The notes under the pieces are model-generated. The model did not search any database. It worked only from the letters and a program-made list of their open reading frames with translations, and had not been told where the DNA came from. A stretch of 64,000 bases of DNA from Boswellia sacra (taxonomy: Eukaryota > Streptophyta > Magnoliopsida > Sapindales > Burseraceae), in NCBI GenBank assembly GCA_013180625.2, contig SNVD02013641.1, forward strand, positions 16,926 to 80,925, read 5' to 3'. Shown here in pieces: positions 19,713-29,120 of the stretch (its first letter is position 1; every line of letters begins with the position of its first letter). Both the position numbers and the translations under genes were made by a program.

Positions 19713-20531
19713 TCACTTGTCCTTATGTTGTTGTAGCTCCCGTTCGAGTGCCTGCAAAGTTTTTGGCCAATCGCTATAGTTGAGGAGCATGATTCTCCTG
19801 TGAGGAGTGTATTTGATATCACTCGAGAAAGACCATGATGCATTCTCGTCACAGTGACTCGATACGTCATAGTCTGATGTGAATTCTGCATTCTCGCAGA
19901 TTATCTCTTCTTCACCATTCAAAAATATCAATGGCTCAGCATCGGATGAACTACCCTGACCCTGCTTGCTTTTTTTGCTCGGCAGTTTGGTGTTTGAGTC
20001 TCGAGATTTTATGAGGATCTTAGATATAAACAACAGGTGAGTGTAGCCCGCAGAATCCAAATTCCTTGTCAGGGTTCTCAATGTTGGGAGGGCTAGTTGA
20101 GGGGGTAGATTGATGTATCTCTCGTTGACAATTAAGCCAATTTTGATACATGTCTTGGGCTTCATTTCCTCTATCAATGACTTCAATTTGGCGCTTTTGT
20201 CAGTGATGAATGTCAATAGTTTTTCTCGGGCTTGATAAGATTGTGAGTCATTCTCTGATTTGAGGATCGGCAACTCTATCACTGAACAGACTCCATAAAT
20301 ATCATTATCTGGTTCATCTTCTTCGCTTGTATTCTCCTCATCCTCAGCCTCTTGTACTATGACCTGCGTATAATCTTGGTGACGGATTAGGTATCTAGCA
20401 AGCTCCTGACAGTCAGCAAACTGTAGAAAAGTTTGCTTCAGCAAGGTTGCAACTCCATCGAGATCATCATCTATTGGAGGATGGGACTCAAAGTTTATGT
20501 CGACTCTTTCGGCAATCTTCTTCTGATCCAT
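19713..20531 (-). CDS. BCCIP: BCCIP/Bcp1 family protein
   Basis: About 272 aa from ATG 20531 (MDQKKIAERVDINFESHPP); an upstream ATG at 20603 would add 24 residues without family support. Matches BCCIP across its length: DDDLDGVATLLKQTF, ADCQELARYLI, an acidic EDEENTSEEDEPD insert, GLIVNERYINLPPQLALPTL, the Lys/Ser-rich loop, EPLIFLNGEEEI, and the C-terminal WSF...YTPHRRIMLL. BCCIP/Bcp1 is a nuclear protein that chaperones ribosomal protein uL14 and in animals also binds BRCA2 and p21. The TGA stop (19713-19715) shares its last base with a poly(A) signal AATAAA (19708-19713, minus), so the 3'UTR must be minimal. Confidence 0.92.
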   Translation of the reverse strand: MDQKKIAERVDINFESHPPIDDDLDGVATLLKQTFLQFADCQELARYLIRHQDYTQVIVQEAEDEENTSEEDEPDNDIYGVCSVIELPILKSENDSQSYQAREKLLTFITDKSAKLKSLIEEMKPKTCIKIGLIVNERYINLPPQLALPTLRTLTRNLDSAGYTHLLFISKILIKSRDSNTKLPSKKSKQGQGSSSDAEPLIFLNGEEEIICENAEFTSDYDVSSHCDENASWSFSSDIKYTPHRRIMLLNYSDWPKTLQALERELQQHKDK

Positions 20532-20891
20532 AGTTAGAGAATAGAAATAATATTGGAAGTTTATTGAAGACGAATTCCAAGTAAACCTGTTATGTGTCGA
20601 CACGTGGGCTCAGACATTGGCCCCGCACATTCCCAGTAAAACCTCATCAGGATGGGTTGCATTATCCTAGAACTACGGCCACGAATCAAAGAAAGCTAGC
20701 GAGTCTGAGGAATATCAGAGCGGAATTTAATTTAATACATAGTAAGCTCATAGATTTAAATTGAAAAAGGAGAAAGAACCGCGATTACCAACAGGGTTTA
20801 TGTTGTTTCTTATTGAACTGCTTTACATTGTGTAGACTGTATTATTTTGTTCAAAATTATTGTTTCGGATTTCGTATGATCATATCCCTGA

Positions 20892-22534
20892 TTACTTCTT
20901 TCCCTTAGTTGCCTTCTCAGCGGCCTTGGTCACTTTAGCAGTCATGTCCTTAGGCTTGACGGCCTTGATGACACCGACGGCAACGGTTTGCCTCATGTCA
21001 CGGACGGCAAAACGTCCGAGTGGCGGGAAGTCAGTGAAGGTCTCCACGCACATCGGCTTGGTCGGTGCAAGATTGACGATGGCGGCATCATTAGATTTGA
21101 TGGCCTTAGGGTTTTCCTCAAGCTCCTTACCTGAACGGCGGTCAATTCTTGGTGATCTCCTTGAACTTGCAAGCAATGTGAGCTGTGTGACAGTCCAAAA
21201 CTGGAGTGTATCCGTTTGTGATTTGACCCGGGTGGTTCAAGACAATAACTTGCGCTGTGAATTCCTCAGCGGCCTTTGGTGGATCATTCTTGCTGTCTCC
21301 AGCCACGTAACCACGGCGCAATTCCTTAACTGACACGTTCTTGACGTTGAATCCAACGTTGTCGCCCGGGACACCCTCCGTCAAGGCTTCGTGGTGCATT
21401 TCGACTGACTTCACTTCAGTGGTCAAGTTGACTGGAGCAAAGGTAACGACCATACCTGGCTTGATGACACCGGTCTCCACACGACCCACTGGTACAGTTC
21501 CGATACCGCCAATCTTGTACACATCCTGCAATGGTAGACGAAGTGGCTTGTCAGTTGGTCTAGTTGGAGGTTCCATGGCATCGATGGCCTGAAGGAGGGT
21601 CGATCCCTCAATCTTGGCTCCCTTCCTCTCGATCTGGAAACCCTTGTACCATGGCATGTTGGAGGAGACTTCCAACATGTTGTCTCCTTCCCAACCTGAG
21701 ATTGGGACGAATGGCACCGCCGCTGGGTTGAAACCGATCTTCTTCACGAAGTTGGACACTTCCTTCTTAATTTCCTCAAAGCGGTTCTCACTGTAAGGTG
21801 GTTGAGTCTTGTCCATCTTGTTGACGGCTACAATGAGTTGCTTGACACCGAGAGTGTAAGCGAGGAGTGCGTGCTCACGAGTTTGTCCGTTCTTTGAGAT
21901 ACCAGCTTCGAATTCGGTTGCACCAGCGGCAACGATGAGGATAGCACAATCAGCCTGAGAGGTTCCAGTGATCATGTTCTTGATGAAATCGCGGTGGCCC
22001 GGGGCGTCGATAACAGTCACTTCATACTTGGGTGTCTCGAATTTCCAGAGCGAAATGTCAATGGTGATACCACGCTCACGCTCGGCCTTGAGTTTGTCGA
22101 GCACCCAGGCATACTTGAAGGATCCTTTGTTCATCTACATTGTGATTGTTCGAAATAGGGCGATTCAACAGATGAGTGAGGATATGGTTAGATTAGAGGA
22201 TGAATCAGATGGAAAGGCGTGTCAAGTATGGGCGCGCGTGCATGTACGATTTTTAAATCCACGCGCCGACACCGCGCCGGCCAGGGCACAGGACCGCGAG
22301 TGTGGCGCACCGCGCGGCGCCGGAATTAAAATGCCCGCCCGTGTGACAATGGCAGCCGTTCTCCTTGCTGTATGGCTCTTGATAACTTACCTCCTTGGCT
22401 TCCTTCTCGAATTTCTCGATGGCACGCTTGTCGATACCACCGCACTTGTAGATCAAGTGTCCGGTTGTCGTACTCTTTCCAGAGTCGACGTGTCCGATGA
22501 CGACGGTGTTGATGTGTAACTTGTCCTTTCCCAT
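20892..22534 (-). CDS. eEF1A: Elongation factor 1-alpha, two exons, with a frame break near the C-terminus
   Basis: Cytosolic GTPase that carries aminoacyl-tRNA to the ribosome. Exon 1 (22391-22534) encodes [20 protein letters not shown]..., including the P-loop. A 256-nt intron (22135-22390, GTAAGT...TGTAG, phase 0) follows Glu48. Exon 2 runs from 22134 with the switch II DAPGH, NKMD and C-terminal barrel domains. The family sequence KFKEI-x-K-IDRRSGK is broken: around 21142-21150 the frame reads ...KFKEITKN then a stop, while [12 protein letters not shown] to the true end EKATKGKK (stop 20892-20894) continues in another frame. A shortfall of two bases (or one extra) explains it. Everything else is intact, so either a consensus error or a mutated copy. 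The total would be about 462 aa. Confidence 0.9.
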
Positions 22535-23971
22535 TTCGATTAAATATCTTGGTTATTGTCTACAAATTTTAAATCAATATGCTGGTCAATTCCACGCGGA
22601 ACAGCTCTCGCCCTCGCTACTAATTGGTCAGTTGTTTGTTGATGGAGTTTTATGCTGGTGGTCAAAGTCGCTGTCGAACGTTATGTCTGTGCCGAAGTGG
22701 TGGTTAAGAGTAAGTTGAAATACGGCTCTAGCAGTCGGGCGCTCTCAAAAGTGAGTGTGACTTGCTGGCGGCGTGTGCAATGCCTTTTTATACGGCGGAT
22801 GTGTGAGAGCGCCGGGAGCGTGGCGATCCGGACAGACGTCTGTCTGTTCGTTTGTCTCCCCGCCACTGCGCACAAGCATTGCCTGTGCGTGTGTTTGTCT
22901 GTCACGACATGCGGCAGACTTGCGCGCTCTGAAATTAACGCACAGCCAAACACGGACTGCCCCTTACGAGAGGCGCATTATTTGAACAAACTGCCCGAGT
23001 CAAACCGGCAAATCTGCTTGTTCGCTCGCTCATCTCCTCACTCGAGGCGTTTGCAATCCAGTGCCGCAGCCGGCGGAGGCGCACAAACTGACTGGAGCAC
23101 GCGGATGGCCGACACCGCTGTCCCGCCATTGCCAACGACGAAGATGGTTCTCGGCCCATCGACGGCAGCGTGCTTCAGCTGGTTGTCTGTCCGGTTGCAA
23201 TGTGGATTCCTCAACAGACTTGTGTCTCGCCGCGGTCCGCCTCCTCGGGAACGGCGACGCACCCAGCAGAGCCACCATCAGCCCTGGGCGCGGTTCAAGT
23301 CGGTTCTAACAAAGACGGCCGCAATCTGTATTAGAACCTCTCGACGGGGGAACCCTGCCTCTCGCAGCTTCAGAGACCTTCATCTATGAACTCGCCGGAA
23401 TCTTCACCCAACTTTCGCGACTACCTCCTAGCAGGTTATCAAATGCGAGTTGGTTTGTATTCTTCGCCCAGAGGACTCACTAGCCTCTGAGTTAGTTCCG
23501 ACTCTGGTGACTGAGTCATCGATAAGTTCATTGATTAGGCTCCCACCCCTGACCTGAACATTTTGATTGAGTTCTGAAAGGATTCTCATTTTGTGTCGAT
23601 CTCATGGATTCGCTCGCTTCGGCATAGATCTTTGTCCCCGAGATTGCTCTTGAGAATTCAACTTATAGATCATCAGACCGGCGAGCGCCTCACTCTCTCA
23701 TTTTGTCTCGATTCTGCTACTCACAACAATAAGAACCTGGATCTCAAGGATGTCAACTCTGTTAAGCCCTGACCCGACACTTTTTAATACATTCAATTGT
23801 TGACTTGGATAAAACTTGGAGTATTTCAACGAACAAGATTATATAAGTTATGATGATGATAGTCTCTATATGATGATGGATGTGATCAACTATGTGCGTC
23901 TCATCATCCGATATTCTAGGACTCGAACCTGACATATTACCATAGCCATCAGGTGCATTGTCCGGCCTAGT
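22535..23971. other. eEF1A upstream region and 3' flank of EHD
   Basis: 1.4 kb. The left part is the GC-rich eEF1A promoter and 5'UTR. An ORF of 245 codons on the plus strand (22652-23389) is antisense to that promoter and looks like chance in GC-rich DNA. The right part is plain, with no repeat or RNA gene. Confidence 0.45.
22783..22792 (-). promoter_or_regulatory. Putative TATA box of eEF1A
   Basis: TATAAAAAGG on the minus strand, about 250 nt upstream of the eEF1A ATG. Pyrimidine-rich sequence about 30-40 nt downstream would suit a start site for a highly expressed translation-factor gene. Inferred from sequence only. Confidence 0.5.
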
Positions 23972-25708
23972 TTATTGCGTCGCTGCGTTAGCGGCTCCTG
24001 CACGCTTACTTGGTGGAACTAGATGCTTTGGTAGTTCAGCTGGTATATCATGACCGTTCAATTTGATGTTTATCAAATGCATCGCCAAGGCGAACTCGTC
24101 TGCATCCAAAAGACCATCGCAGTCAACATCTGAGAGTTTCCAGATCTTGCCTAGAACTATGTTGGGTAACTTAGATTGCAGCATTTCCTCTTTAGCCTTC
24201 GCTCCATTGACTTTCCCATTGACTGGCTCCAAGGTGTTGAAAATCTTGAGATACTTTTCTCTGTCTTTCTCAACGACCCAGTCTGTATCATAGGAGCCTG
24301 CATCGACACCCTCCCCTCGACCGTATCCGAAAGGCGATTCGTCCACAGTCTCGAAGGCACCTCCCCTCAGCTCAGTGGAGGGTGTAGTTTCCTTCAAGTC
24401 AGAAGCCTGTTGCTCCTGTACACACCATTCAAAGTGTACCGAAAAGTTAGTCTCATATTCATAAAATGACTGCGAAGGGATAAAGTCCTTCTGGGGGACA
24501 CTTACCTGAGGGATCTTGGCCACGAGTCGCGCAATATCCTGAGCCAGGACGGTGTCTACAGCGTCTAACAATGGCTTTTTCAACGGGTGGAACTTGGTGA
24601 AGTCGTAATTAGCTAGCTTGTCTTGCATTTCCTTGAGATCGGGGAAGTCCCCACTTGGTATCTGATACTCTCTTTCTATATCTGAATAAATTTGTCCGAG
24701 ATTCTTGATAAGATCTTTTTTCTTGCTATCTTTGCCAAACATTGAGGGCATATCCTTCCTCAGCGCACTTATGATATAAGCGTGAACCTTAGCAAGCCTA
24801 GCCCTTTTGATTAGATCGTTGAGCTTCCGTAGAGCGGCATTGCGTGGCAAGCTTTGAATGTCATTGAACAAATCTTGCTCTTCAGCCTCAAAGAGTTTCC
24901 TATTAGCGTCGTAACGGAGGGGTTGATCCCAAAAAGAACCAATGTACACTCGCGCCACTTCGGGAGTTTGGAGTACCTTACCTAAGGACCACATGAGTGC
25001 ACCATAGACTCTCATTAGTTGCTGATGCTCTATCATGTCAGCCTTGTTCAGAACTATCCTTATCTTATCATCGTGACCTCTCAATGCCTCAATACTACGC
25101 CTGAACTCGTCTGATATGTCTAGTTTGTGAGCATCGAAGAGCAGTATTATACGATCTACACGTTCTGCGAACCACTCGAGGACTCCTGTGAAGTCATAGC
25201 CACGATCAACACGTTGCTTCTCGCCAGATAATATACCTGGCGTGTCTATGATAGATATTGACTCTAGAACTGGTGAGCTAGCTTGAGATACTTGAAAACG
25301 GTTAAGGAAGGCATTTCCAAATTTTGCCAAGGGTCTGAATTGTTTCTTGGGATCCACTACTAGAGCATTTCCAGGAATAACTCCCCCTGGACCATCGTCT
25401 GCATGCATCACAGCTATGAACCTATCAGTCGTTGGCTCTGGACCGATACGGCTTCCAGGAAAGTCCTTTTCCAGAAGATATTTGATGAGTGTTGTCTTTC
25501 CGGTAGAGTATTGACCAACTAGTAAAATCATCGGTTTCGAATCGAAGTCTGCATCTTCTAGTGGTGGTGAATGAAAATCGTGGAACATGTAGTACTCTTC
25601 GAGAGGCAAAATCTTCTTCTTGTAGATTCTCCTCAGGCCTTCGACGACACTCATGAATAACTCAGGTTGCCGCTTGCGGGCCTCGTCACCATTGACCCAG
25701 CTGAACAT
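23972..25708 (-). CDS. Past1: EH-domain ATPase EHD1/Past1, with a likely 90-nt in-frame intron
   Basis: EHD family dynamin-like ATPase that tubulates membranes during endocytic recycling. The order is as expected: N-terminal helices, P-loop GQYSTGKTT (65-73), DTPG (155-158), NKAD (221-224), helical domain with the membrane-insertion region, and a C-terminal EH domain with the EF-hand DVDCDGLLDADEF and tail HLVPPSK. The open frame is 578 codons, but residues 402-431 interrupt an otherwise aligned stretch. The DNA there (24416-24505) begins cag|GTAAGT and ends TACAG|gag and is exactly 90 nt without a stop. Splicing it restores KIPQ-EQQASDLKE and a 548-aa protein, close to the usual 534-540. The TAA stop is embedded in AATAAA (23971-23976, minus). 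Confidence 0.95.
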   Translation of the reverse strand: MFSWVNGDEARKRQPELFMSVVEGLRRIYKKKILPLEEYYMFHDFHSPPLEDADFDSKPMILLVGQYSTGKTTLIKYLLEKDFPGSRIGPEPTTDRFIAVMHADDGPGGVIPGNALVVDPKKQFRPLAKFGNAFLNRFQVSQASSPVLESISIIDTPGILSGEKQRVDRGYDFTGVLEWFAERVDRIILLFDAHKLDISDEFRRSIEALRGHDDKIRIVLNKADMIEHQQLMRVYGALMWSLGKVLQTPEVARVYIGSFWDQPLRYDANRKLFEAEEQDLFNDIQSLPRNAALRKLNDLIKRARLAKVHAYIISALRKDMPSMFGKDSKKKDLIKNLGQIYSDIEREYQIPSGDFPDLKEMQDKLANYDFTKFHPLKKPLLDAVDTVLAQDIARLVAKIPQVSVPQKDFIPSQSFYEYETNFSVHFEWCVQEQQASDLKETTPSTELRGGAFETVDESPFGYGRGEGVDAGSYDTDWVVEKDREKYLKIFNTLEPVNGKVNGAKAKEEMLQSKLPNIVLGKIWKLSDVDCDGLLDADEFALAMHLINIKLNGHDIPAELPKHLVPPSKRAGAANAATQ

Positions 25709-26302
25709 CTTGGGACACAGTCTGGTCAGGTGTTCTTGAAGTAATAGACACTACAATATGAATCAGCTCGTCAGGATAGAGTGGAAGAGTTAGATGAGCA
25801 GCCTATTCGAGCTAATTTCTTGAAGTGTGACTTGAGTGTCGACGGCTATCCCAGATAGCTAATGTCATCCAACTTGAGGCACTTATTGATCGGATGGGAA
25901 TGGTTAATAGTAAACAGGCTGCGCTTGGCAACTGGCTCGTCAAATTTGTGCACTTTAGCCTGCTGGCTTTCGCTATTTGTGCGAGATTTTTCTCAGTGGC
26001 TCGGCCCTAAAAGTCAACTTGCTTAGAGTTGGTTTTTGGTCGAGTGCTGCGCGCTTGCTCTTACTCAAAGTTCAGGACCTAATTGATAATCTGCAGGTAC
26101 GTGCTCAATGAGAGTGGGAGGAAATAATCCTATTTGACCCTGAATGCGATCCCGCAGTGGTGTAGAGCTTGGTTGCTGTGGCTTATGATCTTACTGTTAC
26201 TGGGAGCGTTCTTAGCGCTATGCCAGACTGGGAAGTTAGCTCACATGGTCGTACTGCATACATGTTGCATCGATGGGTTGTGACATGTTATTGAGTCCAC
26301 CC
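25709..26302. other. Gene-free region upstream of EHD
   Basis: About 590 bp; EHD promoter and 3' flank of a small ORF. Nothing else recognised. Confidence 0.45.
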
Positions 26303-26515
26303 CTACGCCTTCCAGATACGTACAATGTCGATGATTTGAAGCGCAGATGGACATCCAGATGACATCGCAGGCTCATCATTCTTCAATGGCAATTCAGCAT
26401 CAAACTTGTCCATGACGCGCGCTGCAGACATCGGGCGTGGGCGTCTTATCAGCGCTCGCTTTTCCTCCAAATCAAATTTCGCATCTGAGACTTTCAAGTC
26501 CAATCGTATTTCCAT
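26303..26515 (-). CDS. 70-aa hypothetical protein
   Basis: ATG at 26515, stop 26303-26305. The protein is charged and soluble (MEIRLDLKVSDAKFDLEEKR..., RRPRPMSAARVMDKFDAELP, ending IIDIVRIWKA), with no signal peptide or membrane helix. Composition and codon use look protein-like and it lies alone in a roughly 1-kb gap divergent from PFDN1. I do not recognise a homologue; it could also be one exon of a longer gene. Confidence 0.35.
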   Translation of the reverse strand: MEIRLDLKVSDAKFDLEEKRALIRRPRPMSAARVMDKFDAELPLKNDEPAMSSGCPSALQIIDIVRIWKA

Positions 26516-26789
26516 AAGGAATCATTTCTTCGTCTCCTTCTCGTTCAATCTCTCGTGATCTTGTTCATCATGAAATAACAATGATGTGACTACAGGCAGA
26601 TCCAAAATCATCTGAAGCCTACTATCACATAGTGGGGATGCTATTCCTAGCTAAGCTCTTCAATCTTATAACCAATCACCAATATTAGACCTAATTCAAC
26701 CTGATCACGCTCACCAGAAAGCGTCCAATACAAAAGAATAATACTTAAACCGATCCCTTTTCTACCCCAGGCTTCATTGTAATTTTATT

Positions 26790-27200
26790 ATGGATCCAGA
26801 ACTAACGAGAGGTTTTCAAGATTTACAAGCTCAGGTCATTCAGACTCGCAACAAGATCAACAATATAGAAACATGTCAGAAAATCACCACTCATGACGCC
26901 AAAGTGAATGATAATATATTGGAGGACTTCACGAAGGATGGTGATATCGAAAAGAAATATTTTTATCAACCCGTTGGCCGAATGTTAGTCAAGAAAGAGG
27001 GCAAGGAAGCCCACGAGTTTCTTTTGGAGCGGAAGAAGCAGTATCAAGAGAGATTAAAACAATATCAGGAGGTCAAAGAAATCTGTCTGAGTCGTGTCAA
27101 AGAGTCTGAGAACAGTCTCAGAGAGTTGGTCAATAAGAAACTCAATAAGAGTAACACCAACGTAACTAACAACGAGTCCAACAAAGCTACAGCAACGTGA
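26790..27200 (+). CDS. PFDN1: Prefoldin subunit 1
   Basis: 136 aa, a beta-type prefoldin subunit. Two long amphipathic helices (about 1-45 and 75-115) flank the beta-hairpin region with the hallmark YQPVGRMLVKK (family: YEGVGRMF). Prefoldin is the hexameric cytosolic chaperone that delivers unfolded actin and tubulin to TRiC/CCT. The C-terminal tail is extended by an Asn/Ser/Thr/Lys-rich segment not typical of the family. The TGA stop at 27198-27200 is followed after just two bases by the ATG of the raw-like gene, so the two must share a transcript or overlap through splicing. Confidence 0.9.
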   Translation: MDPELTRGFQDLQAQVIQTRNKINNIETCQKITTHDAKVNDNILEDFTKDGDIEKKYFYQPVGRMLVKKEGKEAHEFLLERKKQYQERLKQYQEVKEICLSRVKESENSLRELVNKKLNKSNTNVTNNESNKATAT

Positions 27201-27202
27201 AG

Positions 27203-28609
27203 ATGTCTCTGCTGCCACATCCATCGAAAGACGCACCTACCTCATTATCAACATCGGCCGATGGAAATCAGACCTCAGGCGAAGATAGAAATAGCAAATT
27301 TCAGATATTCCTAGGCGGCTCGTGTAATCCTACCACGTGGCGTCAAACTGTGGCCATTCCTTATCTGGAAACTAAAGGAATTAGTTATTACAACCCACAG
27401 GTGGATGACTGGACGCCTGATGTGGTAAAAACTGAGCGACACGCCAAGAAAAGCGCCCAGATACTTCTATTCGTTATTGATAAACAGACTAGATCCACGG
27501 TTAGCCTTGTCGAAAGCGCCTATATGGCAGGCGATAGTAAAAAGTTAGTCCTCGTTATATATCCATTCGATTTCGATGTATTTTCAATCTCAGACACAAC
27601 AAATGAAACAACATCTAACATTGTTGAGACACGTAGTGAACTCACCAAGACCAATCTCTCTTCAGCGCGCCACACCAAGATCAACTCTTCGTCCATCTTG
27701 AAATCCTCCATGTCCTCATCATCAACAAAGATATCCGCTACCGTGAAACATGCCAGCCGAACAGTGAGGATGAATAACGAGACTATAAATTCGAAGGAGC
27801 TTCTCGAGCTCAGGCAAGCTCGAGCAATACTGCAAAATCTGATTGCCAGGCAGAATACACCTGTATTCTATGACATACCTCAAGCGCTCCACTATATCTC
27901 AGGCTGTTTAGCTAGAGATGTAGACAGCTCGGTCCAGATGGCGGAAGCGGAAGACTCTATGAATTTGGACGACCAAAAGCAGTGCATCGATCGTATGATG
28001 AGCACATATACTCATTCTCTTTGTGGCAGAAGAGATGTTCTGACGGACATATATTTATCGCTGGATGACGAGAATAATTTTGACATAGAAACGACGCTGA
28101 CATTCATGCTCCGCGAGAAAGGGCTCACTTATAACTATAGGCCACTTAGATATTTAACAGGAAATCACCTTACAAAGAGTATTCCCATCGCAAGTGATGA
28201 GTTTAATAGTGTCGAAAGGAAGATCGATTCGTTTGGAAAGATAACTAACCAGCTGAATATTGTAGACACGATATCAGAGTTAGACGAAGAAATCAACTCC
28301 ATTAGGGCCAGCCGGGTGATCTTGTTTATCATTACCAATAGATGCCGTGGGTTGTCTATCATGGTTTTGGCGTCTCATTTCATGGCATTATTCAAGAATA
28401 ATGTCGTATTATGTATCCAGTATTTGGAAGAGCCTTGCTCTATCGATGGTGAGGTATTGACAGAAACTGCTGTTGCTGATTACAACAGAGGTCGGGTGTA
28501 TCTGTGTGACTACGCGGTGAAATCAAAAGTGCCTGTTTTCAAAACAATCAACGAGGCCGTTGAGTGCTGCATCCAAAAGTGTCATCATGATCGCCAAGAT
28601 AAAAACTAA
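27203..28609 (+). CDS. raw: Raw-like protein with nucleoside 2-deoxyribosyltransferase-like domains
   Basis: 468 aa from ATG 27203; the two codons upstream in frame are GTG AAG and overlap the PFDN1 stop, so they are not a start. Residues 33-120 form a nucleoside 2-deoxyribosyltransferase-like domain: FLGGSCNPTTWRQTVAIPYL, ISYYNPQVDDW, AQILLFVIDKQTRSTVSLVE. A Ser/Thr/Lys-rich insert (about 130-190) and a second, weaker Rossmann-like repeat (about 275-460, with IYLSLDDENNFD, ASRVILFIITNRCRG) follow. Drosophila raw has this domain and restrains JNK signalling during epithelial closure. From memory, raw is longer, so this is a reduced relative. Catalytic activity is not established. No introns. 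Confidence 0.7.
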   Translation: MSLLPHPSKDAPTSLSTSADGNQTSGEDRNSKFQIFLGGSCNPTTWRQTVAIPYLETKGISYYNPQVDDWTPDVVKTERHAKKSAQILLFVIDKQTRSTVSLVESAYMAGDSKKLVLVIYPFDFDVFSISDTTNETTSNIVETRSELTKTNLSSARHTKINSSSILKSSMSSSSTKISATVKHASRTVRMNNETINSKELLELRQARAILQNLIARQNTPVFYDIPQALHYISGCLARDVDSSVQMAEAEDSMNLDDQKQCIDRMMSTYTHSLCGRRDVLTDIYLSLDDENNFDIETTLTFMLREKGLTYNYRPLRYLTGNHLTKSIPIASDEFNSVERKIDSFGKITNQLNIVDTISELDEEINSIRASRVILFIITNRCRGLSIMVLASHFMALFKNNVVLCIQYLEEPCSIDGEVLTETAVADYNRGRVYLCDYAVKSKVPVFKTINEAVECCIQKCHHDRQDKN

Positions 28610-28663
28610 TGATTTTTTGAGTGTAAATCAGAATCAATTATTGCTTGTTAGGATCTTTTTCTC

Positions 28664-28680
28664 ATCTCACAGTGTGAGAT
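28664..28680. repeat. Short palindrome after raw
   Basis: atctcac-agt-gtgagat, 7-bp arms with a 3-nt loop, about 55 nt after the raw stop; may be a 3'UTR stem-loop. Confidence 0.4.
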
Positions 28681-28752
28681 CTTACCACAAAAGCCTAGAG
28701 GTTTAGTTGACTGCGTCGCCACGAGTGTATAATTCGACAAACCACCAAACCA

Positions 28753-28800
28753 TCTCAATTCTCGATATTGGCAATAATCCGCCGATATCGAGAATTGAGA
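28753..28800. repeat. 48-nt hairpin, 20-bp near-perfect inverted repeat
   Basis: Left arm 28753-28772 and right arm 28781-28800 pair over 20 bp with one T-G mismatch and an 8-nt loop (aataatcc). The left arm reads tctcaattctcgatattggc. Far beyond chance for this length. It lies about 140 nt past the raw stop. Too short for a classic pre-miRNA, but could form a structured RNA or a cruciform. Confidence 0.8.
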
Positions 28801-29050
28801 GATTCGATGGCCTGGTCCCTATAAATCGATACACTCTTGCGATATTTGTTAGTTTTATTGAATGGACTGGAAGTCTGATAGCTTGGAAAAATGACTGAAG
28901 GGCTCGAGCAAGGCGGGATTATTTCCAAGTTCACACCCTCTGAGTTAGTTTTCAGTTGATGAACTTGGCCTGGTTCTTCGATTGTTGGTCATTGCGTTTC
29001 GACCGGGCTTTCGATCACGAGTGATTGACGCGCAGGCGCAGAGTAAAAAT

Positions 29051-29120
29051 CCACACGCGTTTGGTTAGCATGCGACGCAAATTTCAACATGCGCAACATT
29101 CAGCGTATAAACGCGTGTGG
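29051..29120. repeat. 12-bp inverted repeat, 46-nt spacer
   Basis: ccacacgcgttt at 29051-29062 and its exact complement aaacgcgtgtgg at 29109-29120. Each arm contains the palindrome acgcgt. May be a pair of binding sites or a stem. Confidence 0.5.

Noticed and set aside
22652..23389. 245-codon plus-strand ORF antisense to the eEF1A promoter
   Set aside because: Arg/Ser/Cys-rich with no motif, in GC-rich promoter DNA; best explained by composition.
23900..23945. tRNA-like B box (ggttcgagtcc on the minus strand)
   Set aside because: The T-stem has a mismatch, acceptor arms do not pair and the A-box is at the wrong distance; it lies in the EHD 3' flank.
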